Below are positions 15,887 to 25,700 of a DNA stretch of 64,000 bases, piece by piece (positions within the stretch are counted from its first letter, which is position 1; each line of letters starts with the position of its first letter). Source of the stretch: Mageeibacillus sp. (GTDB lineage Bacteria; Bacillota; Clostridia; Saccharofermentanales; Saccharofermentanaceae). The notes beneath the pieces were generated by a model that was given only the letters and a program-made list of their open reading frames with translations, was not told the DNA's origin and did no database searches. The position numbers and the translations under genes were made by a program. The stretch is from contig JAKVLB010000002.1 of assembly GCA_022484595.1 (NCBI GenBank), positions 246,868 to 310,867 on the forward strand. The letters are read 5' to 3'.

Positions 15887-17227
15887 TTATCTTCTTCCGG
15901 CTTTGAGTGACAAATCGTCGAGGAACCCTCTCGGAGACCTGACTTCAAGCTCACCTTCAACCTGAACAATCAGGTCATTTGCGACACTAGTAAGAATGAG
16001 TACAGATGTACCGGCGAACCAGACATTCTGAAATCCGGACAGCGTGCCTACGACTGTAGGAACAATACATACAAGGATAAGGAAGAACGCCTCAATCCAA
16101 TTGAGTCTGAATGCAGTAGTCTTGATAAAATCCGTTGTCGGCTTGCCCGCTCTGATTCCGCTTATTGTACCGCCGTTCTTGTTGATATTGTTGGCAATCT
16201 CAACAGGGTGGAACTGAATGGCAGAATAGAAGAATGTAAAACCGATGATAAGAATAAAATAAGCTATGTAATACCAGACGCTGCCGGTGAAGCTTCTAAA
16301 CCATACCGCTACCGGGTTTGTGCTGGAAGCAAAAAACAGAGAAGTAATTATCTGCGGAAGCGCAAGGAGCGACATCGCGAAAATTACCGGCATAACGCCT
16401 GACATATTAACCTTGAGAGGTATATAGTCACGGCTTCCGCCTATCTGAGACCTGCCGATTACCTTCTTTGAATACTGAACAGGAATTTTTCTCTCCGCAT
16501 TCTGTACAAAAAGTACGAACACAATAATAAGCACAGCTACTAACGCAATTCCGATAAATACAAGGATACCGATCAGGATTCCTGCCACTGCACTGTCAAA
16601 AGTATTGCTTATTGAAACGCACTTAAGGTAAAGTGTCTTTGCCATCTGTGGAAGACGCGTTACGATACCTGCAAAGATTATGAGGGAAACACCGTTTCCG
16701 ATTCCCTTATCATTAATCTTCTCACCCAGGAACACTACCATCGCAGCTCCGGCCGTAAACGAAAGAACTACCAGTCCGGCATTAAGCCATACAGGAAGAC
16801 TCGATATCATTGCGGTACGGGTTGAATAGCAGAACAGGCAGGACTGAACAAGCGCCAGTCCGATAGCCGAATACCGGGTGATTTTATTCATCTTCTTACG
16901 TCCAGATTCTCCCTCTTTGGACATATCCTCAAGAGCGGGAATAACAACGGTTAAAAGCTGAATAATGATTGATGCGTTGATATATGGAGAGACACCCATG
17001 GAAAGTATCGAGGCGTGGTACAGACCGCCGCCCGATATTATGTCCATAATGCTGCCGAGCTGACCCCACTGGCGTACCAGAGTTGTAAACGTTTCACCGT
17101 CTATCCCCGGAACAGGTACAAGGCCGCCCAGCATGAAAATTCCAAGAATCATGAAGGTATAGAGCAGTCTTTTACGTATGGAATCCACACGAAAAGCGTT
17201 TACTGCAGTATCGAAAATACCATGCAT
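15887..17227 (-). CDS. secY: Preprotein translocase subunit SecY
   Basis: 446-aa channel subunit of the Sec translocon, with about ten membrane segments. Family motifs are intact: GLVPVPGID in TM1, SMGVSPYINASIIIQLLT in TM2, KEGESGRKKMNKITRY in the first cytoplasmic loop, IPVQYSKKVIGR in C4, PLKVNMSGVMPVIFA in TM7, GIRAGKPTTDFI in C5, and a C-terminal RSPRGFLDD comparable to the usual R-x-Y-x-GF tail. GGAGG precedes the ATG. It follows rplO by five bases, the standard spc-operon position, so this is the housekeeping copy. Confidence 0.97.
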   Translation of the reverse strand: MHGIFDTAVNAFRVDSIRKRLLYTFMILGIFMLGGLVPVPGIDGETFTTLVRQWGQLGSIMDIISGGGLYHASILSMGVSPYINASIIIQLLTVVIPALEDMSKEGESGRKKMNKITRYSAIGLALVQSCLFCYSTRTAMISSLPVWLNAGLVVLSFTAGAAMVVFLGEKINDKGIGNGVSLIIFAGIVTRLPQMAKTLYLKCVSISNTFDSAVAGILIGILVFIGIALVAVLIIVFVLFVQNAERKIPVQYSKKVIGRSQIGGSRDYIPLKVNMSGVMPVIFAMSLLALPQIITSLFFASSTNPVAVWFRSFTGSVWYYIAYFILIIGFTFFYSAIQFHPVEIANNINKNGGTISGIRAGKPTTDFIKTTAFRLNWIEAFFLILVCIVPTVVGTLSGFQNVWFAGTSVLILTSVANDLIVQVEGELEVRSPRGFLDDLSLKAGRR

Positions 17228-17232
17228 GGTTC

Positions 17233-17676
17233 TTATACCTCCGTTGCCGAGCCTCCGGCTTTTTCAATCTTCTCTTTAGCAGAAGCTGTAAACTTAGCTG
17301 CCTTAACGTCAAGCTTCTTAGTAAGCTCACCGTCGCCCAAGATCTTGACACCGTCGTTTACCTTAGGGAGAGAAATAATACCCTTGTCAGCAAGTACCTG
17401 AGCCGTAACTTCAGTACCGTTGTCAAGCTCTTCAAGTTCAGCTACGTTTACTTCAATGTAGAACGGAGCGAAACGTGAATTATTGAATCCTCTCTTAGGA
17501 AGACGTCTGTAAAGCGGCATTTGTCCGCCTTCAAAACCGGGGCGAACTCCGCCGCCGGAACGTGCATTCTGACCTTTATGTCCGCGACCTGCGGTCTTAC
17601 CATTACCGGAACCGACACCGCGACCTTTACGGTAAGCGATCTCATTGCCGGCAGAAGTCATATCATTGAGTTTCAT
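17233..17676 (-). CDS. rplO: 50S ribosomal protein L15
   Basis: 147-aa 23S-binding protein. The glycine-rich N-terminus ([26 protein letters not shown] in pieces), the [17 protein letters not shown] motif and the C-terminal [15 protein letters not shown] are characteristic. It directly precedes secY with a five-base gap. Confidence 0.96.
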   Translation of the reverse strand: MKLNDMTSAGNEIAYRKGRGVGSGNGKTAGRGHKGQNARSGGGVRPGFEGGQMPLYRRLPKRGFNNSRFAPFYIEVNVAELEELDNGTEVTAQVLADKGIISLPKVNDGVKILGDGELTKKLDVKAAKFTASAKEKIEKAGGSATEV

Positions 17677-17691
17677 ATCGCAGATACCTCC

Positions 17692-17871
17692 TTATATTTC
17701 TTCGAAAGCTACATAGTGCGAAACAACCTTAAGCATTCCGCGGATAGCCTCGTTGTCAGCCTTTTCGACAGACTGACCGATTTTTCTCAAACCAAGAGCA
17801 GTAATTGTGGCCGTCTCTTTGGATCTTGCCTTGTTAGTGCTCTTGACGAGCGTAATCTTCAAATTAGCCAT
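17692..17871 (-). CDS. rpmD: 50S ribosomal protein L30
   Basis: 59-aa small protein read directly from the minus strand, beginning MANLKITLVKSTNKARSKET and ending SHYVAFEEI. The ITLVKS start and the LGLRKIGQSV segment are diagnostic. It starts at ATG 17871, 15 bases after the rpsE stop, and ends 15 bases before rplO. This is the normal spc position. Confidence 0.95.
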   Translation of the reverse strand: MANLKITLVKSTNKARSKETATITALGLRKIGQSVEKADNEAIRGMLKVVSHYVAFEEI

Positions 17872-17886
17872 TATCGCAAGGCCCCC

Positions 17887-18399
17887 TTATCTAATCTCTG
17901 TAACATTCTTGCCGCGAAGCTTTGCAACTTCCTCAATTGACTTAAGTCCCTTAAGTCCCTCAAGTGCAGCATTTACCATGTTGTTAGGGTTGTTTGAACC
18001 GATTGACTTCGTACGTATGTCTGTGATGCCGGCAAGCTCGCAAACGTCACGGACCGGACCACCGGCGATGACACCTGTACCGCTTGCAGCAGGCTTCATG
18101 ACAATCTTTGAAGCAGCGAATTCGCCGAGAGTCTCATGAGGAATGGTACCTTCTTTGATGGAAACATTGATGATATTCTTCTTAGCTTCCTCAACGCCTT
18201 TTCTGATAGCGTCCGGAACCTCGGTACTCTTACCGATTCCCTTGCCTACGCGTCCGTTTCCGTCGCCGATGACGACAAGAGCTGCAAAACGCATATTCTT
18301 ACCGCCCTTAACAGTCTTGGAGACACGGACGATATGGATAACTCTTTCTTCGAATTCCTTCTTCTCTTCTTTGGACTTGTTCTTAGAATCAAAAGCCAT
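17887..18399 (-). CDS. rpsE: 30S ribosomal protein S5
   Basis: 170-aa protein acting in decoding fidelity and mRNA entry. N-terminal double-stranded-RNA-binding domain ([24 protein letters not shown] region), [19 protein letters not shown] loop ([15 protein letters not shown]) and C-terminal [17 protein letters not shown] and [13 protein letters not shown] motifs are all intact. Confidence 0.97.
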   Translation of the reverse strand: MAFDSKNKSKEEKKEFEERVIHIVRVSKTVKGGKNMRFAALVVIGDGNGRVGKGIGKSTEVPDAIRKGVEEAKKNIINVSIKEGTIPHETLGEFAASKIVMKPAASGTGVIAGGPVRDVCELAGITDIRTKSIGSNNPNNMVNAALEGLKGLKSIEEVAKLRGKNVTEIR

Positions 18400-18415
18400 T
18401 TAAATCTCCTCCCGC

Positions 18416-18784
18416 TTAGAAATTAAGTCCGGCAGTTCTTGCCGCCTCTGCCAGTGCCTGGACGCGTCCGTGATACATATAACCGCCACGATCGAAAACA
18501 ACATCCTTAACTTCCTTAGCAATCGCACGCTCTGCAACAAGCTTGCCGACTGCCGAAGCCGCCTCAACATTGCTGCCGTTAGCTACGGAACCCTTTATCT
18601 CCTTGTCAAGTGACGAAGCACTTGCGAGAGTGGTACCTGTCGTATCGTCGATTACCTGCGCATAGATATGACTGTTGCTTCTGTACACGCAAAGACGAGG
18701 GCAATCTGTTGTGCCTGAAATCTTCTTTCTTACACGAACATGCTTTCTTACACGAATCTTGTTTTTATCAATTTTACCAATCAT
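18416..18784 (-). CDS. rplR: 50S ribosomal protein L18
   Basis: 122-aa 5S-rRNA-binding protein. The basic N-terminus ([15 protein letters not shown]), [18 protein letters not shown] and the C-terminal [22 protein letters not shown] are standard. Gaps of about 16-20 bases separate it from rplF and rpsE. Confidence 0.97.
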   Translation of the reverse strand: MIGKIDKNKIRVRKHVRVRKKISGTTDCPRLCVYRSNSHIYAQVIDDTTGTTLASASSLDKEIKGSVANGSNVEAASAVGKLVAERAIAKEVKDVVFDRGGYMYHGRVQALAEAARTAGLNF

Positions 18785-18804
18785 GTTTGATTTACCCCCT
18801 TACT

Positions 18805-19344
18805 TTACTTCTTGGCTCCGGTCTTACCTTCCTTGATGATAAGGTGCTCATCGGCATACTTGATGCCCTTGCCCTTATAAACATCAGGAACTCTGAGAGA
18901 ACGGATCTTTGCGGATGTCTCGCCAACGAGCTGCTTATCAGCGCCCTTGACTGTGATAATGTTATCCTTGACATCGATAGAGATTCCTTCCGGCTCGACC
19001 ATCTCGATTGTGTGTGAGTAACCAAGGCTGAACACAACCTTATTACCCTGCTTGACTGCTTTGTAACCTACACCGTTGATCTCGAGGTTCTTTGAGAAAC
19101 CATCAGAAACACCTACAACCATATTGTTGATCAGGGCTCTTGTGAGACCATGGAGTGCTCTGTGATTCTTATCATCAGAAGAACGCTCTACGATGATTTC
19201 CGATCCTTCCTGCTTAACGGATATATCGGGATGAACATTCATTTCCAAAACGGACTTGCCACCCTTTACCGTTACATGCTGACCGTCGATTTTAACTTCA
19301 ACGCCCGCAGGCACAGCAATCGGTTTTCTACCAATTCTTGACAT
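18805..19344 (-). CDS. rplF: 50S ribosomal protein L6
   Basis: 179-aa two-domain protein near the GTPase centre. MSRIGRKPIAVPAGV at the N-terminus, HGLTRALINNMVVGVSDGF in the middle and the C-terminal VPDVYKGKGIKYADE are classic L6. Unlike most genes here it is preceded by a longer (133-base) spacer after rpsH that contains hairpins. Confidence 0.97.
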   Translation of the reverse strand: MSRIGRKPIAVPAGVEVKIDGQHVTVKGGKSVLEMNVHPDISVKQEGSEIIVERSSDDKNHRALHGLTRALINNMVVGVSDGFSKNLEINGVGYKAVKQGNKVVFSLGYSHTIEMVEPEGISIDVKDNIITVKGADKQLVGETSAKIRSLRVPDVYKGKGIKYADEHLIIKEGKTGAKK

Positions 19345-19437
19345 ATTATTTTCCTCCTGCTCTTAAGATTAAGCACCCAATTCCAGTATGTCGCTGTTTG
19401 AACAGGTGCTTTTCAGAGATGTATAAACATCCGAAGC

Positions 19438-19468
19438 GGCAGCACGGGAACATCCCGTACTACCTGCC
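19438..19468 (-). promoter_or_regulatory. Bulged stem-loop just downstream of rpsH
   Basis: On the transcribed strand GGCA, a four-base GGUA bulge, then GUACGGGA-UGU-UCCCGUGC closes with UGCC: eight plus four base pairs. It begins 9 bases after the rpsH stop. A second small hairpin (GATGT-TTAT-ACATC) follows near 19417-19430. No U-tract follows, so it is not an obvious terminator. A stem with an internal bulge beside the S8 gene suggests an S8-binding or RNA-processing element; this is inference. Confidence 0.45.
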
Positions 19469-19477
19469 ACCGATGAA

Positions 19478-19873
19478 TTACCAAACGTAAGCGAGAACTT
19501 CTCCGCCAACACCGGCCTGTCTTGCCTTCTTATCGGTCATAACACCCTTAGAGGTGGAAATGATCGCGATTCCGAGACCACCGAGAACGCGGGGGAGATT
19601 CTCCTTATCCGCGTAGGTACGAAGACCAGGCTTGGATATTCTCTTGATTCCTGAGATAACGTGCTTTCTTCCGGAATACTTGAGTGTAACCTTGATTATA
19701 CCCTGTGTATTGCCCTCAACGCACTCAAAACTCTCTATGTAGCCCTCATCAAGTAAAATCTGTGCAACAGACTTCTTGAGGTTGGACTGCGGGATATCTA
19801 CAGTAGCGTGACCTGCATTACCTGCATTACGGATTCTCGTAAGCATATCTGCAATTGCATCTGTAATCTGCAT
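19478..19873 (-). CDS. rpsH: 30S ribosomal protein S8
   Basis: 131-aa 16S-binding protein. [13 protein letters not shown] at the N-terminus, the [36 protein letters not shown] region in the C-terminal domain and the final GGEVLAYVW are standard. S8 is the known feedback regulator of spc operons in enteric bacteria, which makes the structured region after this gene of interest. Confidence 0.97.
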   Translation of the reverse strand: MQITDAIADMLTRIRNAGNAGHATVDIPQSNLKKSVAQILLDEGYIESFECVEGNTQGIIKVTLKYSGRKHVISGIKRISKPGLRTYADKENLPRVLGGLGIAIISTSKGVMTDKKARQAGVGGEVLAYVW

Positions 19874-19917
19874 TATTTTTTCCTCCTGTATATCGACAGT
19901 AAAATTCTTGGGGATCC

Positions 19918-20103
19918 TTACCAGCTGGCCTTCTTGACACCCGGAATCTCGCCCTTGTATGCGAGTTCACGGAAGCAAAGACGGCAGATACCGTACTTAC
20001 GGATATACGCATGAGGTCTACCGCAAATCTTGCAACGGTTGTGCTGCTGTGTGGAAAACTTAGGTGTTTCCTGGGACTTAAGAATCATTGACTTCTTTGC
20101 CAT
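19918..20103 (-). CDS. rpsN: 30S ribosomal protein S14, zinc (type Z) form
   Basis: 61-aa head protein with two CxxC pairs (CKICG and CRLC) forming a zinc site, the form encoded in the spc operon of Gram-positives. The C-terminus [11 protein letters not shown] is diagnostic. A zinc-free paralogue, common under zinc limitation, is not in the window. Confidence 0.96.
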   Translation of the reverse strand: MAKKSMILKSQETPKFSTQQHNRCKICGRPHAYIRKYGICRLCFRELAYKGEIPGVKKASW

Positions 20104-20120
20104 GTGTAATTTTCCTCCAA

Positions 20121-20660
20121 TTATTTGCGGAAAGGCATTCCCATGAGCTGCAAAAGCTCAAATGCCTCTTCATCTGTCTCGGCTGTTGTAACAATGATGA
20201 TATCCATACCACGGATTTTATCAATCTTATCGAAGTCGATTTCGGGGAACATAAGCTGCTCCTTGACACCCATGGCATAGTTGCCGTGACCGTCAAATGA
20301 GTTGGCGCTTATACCGCGGAAGTCACGTACACGCGGAAGGGCGATGCTGATCAGCTTATCGAGGAAATAGTACATATTCTCTCCTCTCAAAGTGACCTTA
20401 CAGCCGATCTTCATGCCCTCTCTGAGCTTAAAAGCTGCGATGGACTTTGAAGAAACAGTCGGAATCGGCTTCTGTCCTGCGATGATGCCCATGTCACGTA
20501 TTGCGGCATCGAGAGCCTTCGGGTTATCTTTAACCTCGCCGACGCCCATATTGAGGACAATCTTCTCGACCTTAGGAATCTGCATACATGAGCTGTATTT
20601 GAACTTCTCCTGAAGGGCAGGTGCTACTTCAGATGTGTACTTATCTTTTAATCTGGACAT
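20121..20660 (-). CDS. rplE: 50S ribosomal protein L5
   Basis: 179-aa protein binding 5S rRNA and the P-site t[23 protein letters not shown] is the standard start; [25 protein letters not shown] and the C-terminal [20 protein letters not shown] confirm the family. The frame opens at 20723, but ATG 20660 with GGGAG upstream is chosen from the family N-terminus. It lies four bases after the rplX stop. Confidence 0.96.
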   Translation of the reverse strand: MSRLKDKYTSEVAPALQEKFKYSSCMQIPKVEKIVLNMGVGEVKDNPKALDAAIRDMGIIAGQKPIPTVSSKSIAAFKLREGMKIGCKVTLRGENMYYFLDKLISIALPRVRDFRGISANSFDGHGNYAMGVKEQLMFPEIDFDKIDKIRGMDIIIVTTAETDEEAFELLQLMGMPFRK

Positions 20661-20664
20661 CGAA

Positions 20665-21015
20665 TTACTCTCCCTTCTTCTCATTGGATACGGAATCGAT
20701 AACCGCGCCGGACTTCTTCGCAATTCTTGCCTTTGTACCGTCTGCGTTAACCTTGTATCCTACTCTGGTGGGCTTTCCGGACTTCGGATCAACGAGCATC
20801 ACATTCGATGCATCGATGGAACCTTCACGCTCAACGATACCGCTGACTGCTGTCTGAGACTTTGCCTTCTGGTGCTTCTTGACGATGTTGACACCTTCAA
20901 CAAATACTCTGCCCTTCTTCTTATCTACCGAAATAACCTTTCCGGTTGTGCCCTTGTCCTTACCGGAAATTACGATAACCTGGTCACCGTTCTTTACATG
21001 AATACTGTTTGACAT
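20665..21015 (-). CDS. rplX: 50S ribosomal protein L24
   Basis: 116-aa assembly-initiator protein. The KOW motif [21 protein letters not shown] near the N-terminus is split here as [13 protein letters not shown] and [14 protein letters not shown]. The N-terminal frame extension to 21048 has no family match; ATG 21015 follows GGGAGGAG and gives [11 protein letters not shown]. Confidence 0.95.
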   Translation of the reverse strand: MSNSIHVKNGDQVIVISGKDKGTTGKVISVDKKKGRVFVEGVNIVKKHQKAKSQTAVSGIVEREGSIDASNVMLVDPKSGKPTRVGYKVNADGTKARIAKKSGAVIDSVSNEKKGE

Positions 21016-21028
21016 GTTATCTCCTCCC

Positions 21029-21397
21029 TTATAAGACTTCCGGTGCAAGAGATAAGATCTTCATATAGTCCTTATCTCTGAGCTCTCTCGCGATTGGTCC
21101 AAAAATACGTGTACCACGCGGGTTCTTATCTTCTTTAATTAAAACTGCCGCATTCTCATCGAACGTGATGTAGGAACCGTCAGCACGTCTGACGCCCTGT
21201 TTTGAACGTACAACTACTGCGCGAACTACGTCGCCCTTCTTGACCATGCCGCCCGGAGCAGCGCTCTTCACGGAGCAAACGATAACATCACCGATGTTAG
21301 CGTACTTTCTCCATGAACCGCCCATAACCTTAATGCAGGCCAGCTCACGAGCTCCCGTGTTGTCGGCAGATCTTAGTCTGGATTCAACCTGAATCAT
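21029..21397 (-). CDS. rplN: 50S ribosomal protein L14
   Basis: 122-aa subunit-interface protein. [19 protein letters not shown], the [15 protein letters not shown] strand and the [16 protein letters not shown] motif are diagnostic. Length is exactly that of the family. Confidence 0.97.
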   Translation of the reverse strand: MIQVESRLRSADNTGARELACIKVMGGSWRKYANIGDVIVCSVKSAAPGGMVKKGDVVRAVVVRSKQGVRRADGSYITFDENAAVLIKEDKNPRGTRIFGPIARELRDKDYMKILSLAPEVL

Positions 21398-21422
21398 CTG
21401 ATATATCCTCCTTTAAGTCTGC

Positions 21423-21680
21423 TTACTTAGCCTTTTCGATAATCTCGACAAGTCTCCAACGCTTATTCTTGGAGATAGGACGAGTTTCCATAACTTCGAC
21501 CTTGTCGCCCTCATGCGCCTGATTATCTTCATCGTGCGCCTTGAGCGAATAGGTTCTCTTCATGATTTTTCCGTACAGAGGATGCTTGACGTGCTCTACT
21601 ACAGAAACCGTGATTGTTTTGTCCATCTTGTCGGATGAAACGATACCGACTCTGGTTTTTCTAAGATTTCTTTCAGCCAT
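21423..21680 (-). CDS. rpsQ: 30S ribosomal protein S17
   Basis: 85-aa OB-fold protein. N-terminus [22 protein letters not shown] and [19 protein letters not shown] followed by the [17 protein letters not shown] tail are standard. Located between rpmC and rplN. Confidence 0.97.
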   Translation of the reverse strand: MAERNLRKTRVGIVSSDKMDKTITVSVVEHVKHPLYGKIMKRTYSLKAHDEDNQAHEGDKVEVMETRPISKNKRWRLVEIIEKAK

Positions 21681-21694
21681 TTAAGCCGTCCCCC

Positions 21695-21895
21695 TTACTT
21701 AGCAGCTGCGAGTTCTTTCTCGCGCTTGATTGTCATAACTTTAGCAATATCCTTCTTGACCTGAGCGATCTGTGCAGGATTCTCAAGCTGGTTTGTTGCA
21801 TGCTGGAAACGAAGCTTAAAAAGCTCTTCCTTGAGAGAAGTAAGTTCTTTTGAAAGCTCATCTGCGGACATTTTGCGAATATCTTCAACCTTCAT
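21695..21895 (-). CDS. rpmC: 50S ribosomal protein L29
   Basis: 66-aa two-helix protein at the tunnel exit, a docking region for SRP and trigger factor. MSADELSKELTSLKEELFKLRFQ and the HATNQLENPAQIAQVKKDI motif are typical. Its start directly abuts the rplP stop (no spacer). Confidence 0.96.
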   Translation of the reverse strand: MKVEDIRKMSADELSKELTSLKEELFKLRFQHATNQLENPAQIAQVKKDIAKVMTIKREKELAAAK

Positions 21896-22315
21896 TTATG
21901 CTTCCTCCTTCTCTCTTGCGATAAACTTCGTATTGCAAGGCAGCTTGTGGCCTGCGAGTCTCATAGCTTCCTTAGCGTCTTCTTCAGATACACCGGAAAT
22001 CTCGAAAAGTACTCTTCCCGGCTTTACAACCGCGCACCAGTACTCATTTGCAGCTTTACCGGAACCCATTCGGACCTGTGCAGGCTTCTTTGAAACCGGC
22101 TTATCAGGGAAAATCTTAATCCAGACCTTACCGCCACGCTTTACATATCTGTTGATGGCTACACGTGCTGCCTCAATCTGATTTGACTTTATCCAGCATG
22201 GCTCAAGTGCCTGAAGACCGTAATCACCGTAAGAAACGAAGTTTCCGCGGGAAGCCTGGCCCTTCATGCGGCCTCTCTGCTGCTTTCTGTATTTTGTTCT
22301 CTTAGGAAGTAACAT
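21896..22315 (-). CDS. rplP: 50S ribosomal protein L16
   Basis: 139-aa protein near the A-site t[22 protein letters not shown], the basic [14 protein letters not shown] segment and [20 protein letters not shown] are diagnostic. Its ATG overlaps the rpsC stop by one base. Confidence 0.97.
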   Translation of the reverse strand: MLLPKRTKYRKQQRGRMKGQASRGNFVSYGDYGLQALEPCWIKSNQIEAARVAINRYVKRGGKVWIKIFPDKPVSKKPAQVRMGSGKAANEYWCAVVKPGRVLFEISGVSEEDAKEAMRLAGHKLPCNTKFIAREKEEA

Positions 22316-23067
22316 TAAGCTTTTCCTCCTTCGACCTTATTTACGGGAGCTGCCTTCTGTCCGAAAACCTCACCCTTGTAAATCCACACCTTTACGCCGA
22401 TACGGCCATAAGTTGTGTTTGCCTCTGCGAAACCGTAATCGATATCGGCACGAAGCGTCTGAAGCGGGATTGTGCCCTCGTGATATGTCTCGGATCTTGC
22501 AATCTCGGCACCGCCCAAACGGCCGGAGCACTTGGTCTTGATTCCGAGAACGCCCTGCTGCTTCATTGCAAGCTGCATTGATCTCTTCATCGCTCTTCTG
22601 AAGCTCTGACGATTCTCAAGCTGTGATGCTATATTCTGTGCTACAAGAGTTGCATCAGAATCAGAGTTCTTGATTACTTCGATATCGACAGTAAAAGTTC
22701 TCTTCATATCTGACTTGAGATTCTTATTGAATTCCTTATCAAGAGCGTCCTTGAGTTCAACTCTTCCTGAACCCTTGTCGCCGCCTACGAGAGAAGGTCT
22801 TGCTGTCTTGATGACAACATTGATTCTGTCCGTACCCTTGCGCTCGATGATGACATCACTTACGCCTGCGACATTGGAACGATTCTCGTCAACTACTTTC
22901 TTTGAATTCTTTCTTGCGATTGGCTCAACTGCCTTAAGAACAAATTCTCTGATTTTCTTGTCCTCAACGAGAGTATCTCCGAAAGTCTTCTTATCGGCGT
23001 ACCAGTGTGCATTCCAGTCATCGATAACGCCTACTCTTAAACCATGCGGGTTAACTTTCTGACCCAT
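22315..23067 (-). CDS. rpsC: 30S ribosomal protein S3
   Basis: 250-aa KH-domain protein at the mRNA entry pore. [15 protein letters not shown] start, KH region and the C-terminal [40 protein letters not shown] motif (in pieces) are intact. The C-terminus is somewhat extended and basic. AGGAGG precedes the ATG. Confidence 0.97.
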   Translation of the reverse strand: MGQKVNPHGLRVGVIDDWNAHWYADKKTFGDTLVEDKKIREFVLKAVEPIARKNSKKVVDENRSNVAGVSDVIIERKGTDRINVVIKTARPSLVGGDKGSGRVELKDALDKEFNKNLKSDMKRTFTVDIEVIKNSDSDATLVAQNIASQLENRQSFRRAMKRSMQLAMKQQGVLGIKTKCSGRLGGAEIARSETYHEGTIPLQTLRADIDYGFAEANTTYGRIGVKVWIYKGEVFGQKAAPVNKVEGGKA

Positions 23068-23079
23068 GCGAATTCCTCC

Positions 23080-23556
23080 TTATACTCTTTCCTTGAGAAC
23101 AACCGTAATATGGCTTGTTCTCTTCTTGATTGAACTTGCGGAACCTCTGGCTCTCGGCATATAGCGCTTGAGAACCGGACCCGGGTTGGCAATTGCTGTC
23201 TCAACATAGAGCTTCTCACGGTTTAAACCGTTATTGTTTACTGCGTTTGCTTCAGCAGACTTAAGAACCTTTGCAAGAACAGGCGATGCAGCCTTGGGTG
23301 TGTATGTGAGGATTGCGTATGCATCATCAACGGACTTGCCCTTGATAAGATCTGCAACGATTCTTACCTTACGGGGAGAAATTCTGATGTACTTGGCAAT
23401 GCAGATTCCCTGATCCTTGCCGATGCCGAGATTCTTTCTCTGCTTCTTTGTAGGAGTAGGGAGTTTATTCGACTTCTTTGAAGGAGCCGCGTAAGCCTTA
23501 AGAATGTCCTCGCGGTTCTTCTCGATATTATCTGTGTTTAAAATAATCTTATCCAC
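23080..23556 (-). CDS. rplV: 50S ribosomal protein L22 with N-terminal extension
   Basis: L22 lines the exit tunnel. The core begins at about residue 53 ([20 protein letters not shown]) and continues through [21 protein letters not shown] to the tunnel-loop region [19 protein letters not shown]. At 158 aa it is about 45 residues longer than usual because of an N-terminal lysine-rich extension ([20 protein letters not shown] and so on). The extension is probably translated: the start is GTG at 23556 with GGAGG six bases upstream, and no good RBS lies near the core. Confidence 0.94.
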   Translation of the reverse strand: MDKIILNTDNIEKNREDILKAYAAPSKKSNKLPTPTKKQRKNLGIGKDQGICIAKYIRISPRKVRIVADLIKGKSVDDAYAILTYTPKAASPVLAKVLKSAEANAVNNNGLNREKLYVETAIANPGPVLKRYMPRARGSASSIKKRTSHITVVLKERV

Positions 23557-23567
23557 GATCTTCCTCC

Positions 23568-23849
23568 TTATACGCTTTCAGCCGACTTCTCATTGCTGGT
23601 GTGACCGCCGAACTTACGTGTAGGTGCGAACTCACCGAGCTTATGACCAACCATATCTTCGGTAACATATACAGGGATAAACTTATGACCGTCATATACA
23701 CCGATTGTATGACCAACGAACTCAGGGAAGATGGTCGAAGATCTTGACCATGTCTGGACGATCTTCTTCTCGTTGGCATTATTCAACGTCTGGATTTTCT
23801 TCATCAGAGCATCCTGTACGTAATAGCCCTTCTTAGTAGATCTACTCAT
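23568..23849 (-). CDS. rpsS: 30S ribosomal protein S19
   Basis: 93-aa head protein. [40 protein letters not shown] in pieces, and the C-terminal [13 protein letters not shown] are the standard S19 features. Confidence 0.97.
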   Translation of the reverse strand: MSRSTKKGYYVQDALMKKIQTLNNANEKKIVQTWSRSSTIFPEFVGHTIGVYDGHKFIPVYVTEDMVGHKLGEFAPTRKFGGHTSNEKSAESV

Positions 23850-23864
23850 TTGAACTATGCCTCC

Positions 23865-24695
23865 TTAAGCCTTTCTAGCCTTGACAATATACTTGCCGGA
23901 CTGCTTCTTTCTGTTACGTGTCTTCTTACCGAGTGTAGGAACACCCCAAGGTGTAACAGGGCCCGGAAGACCGATAGGTGATTTACCTTCACCACCGCCG
24001 TGCGGGTGGTCATTAGGGTTCATTACAACACCTCTGACAGCCGGACGAACGCCTGCATGTCTTGACTTACCGGCCTTACCAAGTTTTACATTCTCATGCT
24101 CGGAGTTGCCGATGGCGCCGATCATAGCGCGGCAGTTCTCGCGAACCATACGAACCTCACCTGAAGGAAGACGAATCTGTGCGAAACCGTTCTCCTTGGC
24201 CATAAGCTGAGCTGAAGCACCGGCGGTTCTTACGAGCTGTGCGCCTCTGCCCGGATTGAGCTCAACGCAGCAGATTACCGTACCAACCGGAATTGCCGAG
24301 ATAGGAAGTACGTTTCCTACAAGGATATCCGCTCCTGAACCGCTCTCAACAGTTGAACCAACCTCGAGTCCTGCAGGTGCAAGGATATATGACTTTGTTC
24401 CGTCAACATACTGGATAAGTGCAAGATATGAAGTTCTGTTAGGATCATACTCGATTGCCGTAACAGTGGCCTTAACACCCTCTTTATTTCTCTTCCAGTC
24501 TATGTTTCTAAGCTTTGTACGATTGCCGCCGCCGATATGACGAACTGTGATACGGCCATATGAATTACGGCCGCCTGTCTTCTTTCTTGTCTCAAGAAGA
24601 CTCTTCTCAGGTGCTTTCTTGGTAAGCACGGAATAATCCGCAACTGCCATCCCTCTGACTGCCGGAGAAGTAGGATTAAATGTTTTTACTGCCAT
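23865..24695 (-). CDS. rplB: 50S ribosomal protein L2
   Basis: 276-aa protein needed for subunit association and peptidyl transfer. The N-terminus [13 protein letters not shown], the [25 protein letters not shown] region and the near-C-terminal [16 protein letters not shown] with its essential histidine are present. Normal length. Confidence 0.98.
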   Translation of the reverse strand: MAVKTFNPTSPAVRGMAVADYSVLTKKAPEKSLLETRKKTGGRNSYGRITVRHIGGGNRTKLRNIDWKRNKEGVKATVTAIEYDPNRTSYLALIQYVDGTKSYILAPAGLEVGSTVESGSGADILVGNVLPISAIPVGTVICCVELNPGRGAQLVRTAGASAQLMAKENGFAQIRLPSGEVRMVRENCRAMIGAIGNSEHENVKLGKAGKSRHAGVRPAVRGVVMNPNDHPHGGGEGKSPIGLPGPVTPWGVPTLGKKTRNRKKQSGKYIVKARKA

Positions 24696-24709
24696 TTTTA
24701 AATTCCTCC

Positions 24710-25063
24710 TTACTGGCCGAAACCAAATTCTTCGATGGATGTCTTGTAGCTGGTGCCGGCCTTAACAGCCTTGCCGCCCTTGCCAAGATAAGACAATGCC
24801 TTACCCTCGGTATCGATTGTGACAACAGCCTTCTTATAAGCGGCGGTCTTGCCTGCCTTATAACGCTGTCTCTTAACCTTGCCTTCGAAGTTCGCGATGT
24901 TTACGCCGGTAACCTTAACGCCGAAGAGCTTCTCAACTGCGTCCTTGATCTCTGCCTTGTTTGACTCAGGAGCAACCTTGAATGTGTACTTTCCTGCGTC
25001 TGTAACCATCATTGACTTCTCAGTGATGACAGGCTTTAAAATTACATCGTACGGTGTCTTCAT
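24710..25063 (-). CDS. rplW: 50S ribosomal protein L23
   Basis: 117-aa tunnel-exit protein that docks trigger factor and [17 protein letters not shown] at the N-terminus and the [16 protein letters not shown] segment are diagnostic. Slightly longer than the usual 95-100 aa because of a C-terminal tail ([21 protein letters not shown] region). Its ATG overlaps the rplD stop (ATGA). Confidence 0.95.
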   Translation of the reverse strand: MKTPYDVILKPVITEKSMMVTDAGKYTFKVAPESNKAEIKDAVEKLFGVKVTGVNIANFEGKVKRQRYKAGKTAAYKKAVVTIDTEGKALSYLGKGGKAVKAGTSYKTSIEEFGFGQ

Positions 25064-25683
25064 CTGTACACCTCCTCAATCTTCTCAACAGCAGCCTTCG
25101 TAGCTACGAAGCTGTCATACTTCAAGATATCAAAGACATTGATTGTGTTGACATATGCTGTCTTGACGTCTCTGATGTTTCTTGCGGAAAGCTCTGCGTT
25201 CTGGTTTGCACCTTCAAGAACAACGAGAGCGGAAGAACCTGCTCCAATGCTCTTAAGAGCGTTTGCAACTGCAGCTGTCTTGATTTCAGCGAGGTTCATG
25301 TCCTCAACTACAATCAGCTGTGAATTGGCAACCTTCGAAGAAAGCGCTGACTTAAGTGCAAGTCTTCTTACCTTCTTAGGTACCGTGTAAGAATATGATC
25401 TCGGGTTTGGTCCAAAGATGATTCCGCCGCCGACGTACTGTGCGCTGCGTGTGGAACCATGGCGGGCACGGCCTGTACCCTTTTGTCTGTAGGGGCGCTT
25501 GCCGCCGCCTGCAACCTCAGATCTTGTCTTTGTCTTCTGTGTGCCCTGACGGCGGTTAGCGAGCTGGTTTCTTACAACAAGCGACATAACGCCTTCATTG
25601 GGCTCAATGCCGAAAATCTCGTCGGAAAGCTCCATGGAACCCGTAACGGCGCCGCTGAGATTTTTAATATCTATTTTAGCCAT
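25060..25683 (-). CDS. rplD: 50S ribosomal protein L4
   Basis: 207-aa protein with an extended tunnel loop ([28 protein letters not shown] in pieces) between globular parts. L4 is the known repressor of the S10 operon in enteric bacteria, acting on the operon leader, so it is a candidate ligand for the leader upstream of rpsJ, although leader structures differ between phyla. Confidence 0.97.
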   Translation of the reverse strand: MAKIDIKNLSGAVTGSMELSDEIFGIEPNEGVMSLVVRNQLANRRQGTQKTKTRSEVAGGGKRPYRQKGTGRARHGSTRSAQYVGGGIIFGPNPRSYSYTVPKKVRRLALKSALSSKVANSQLIVVEDMNLAEIKTAAVANALKSIGAGSSALVVLEGANQNAELSARNIRDVKTAYVNTINVFDILKYDSFVATKAAVEKIEEVYR

Positions 25684-25700
25684 TATTCAAGTCCTCCGTC

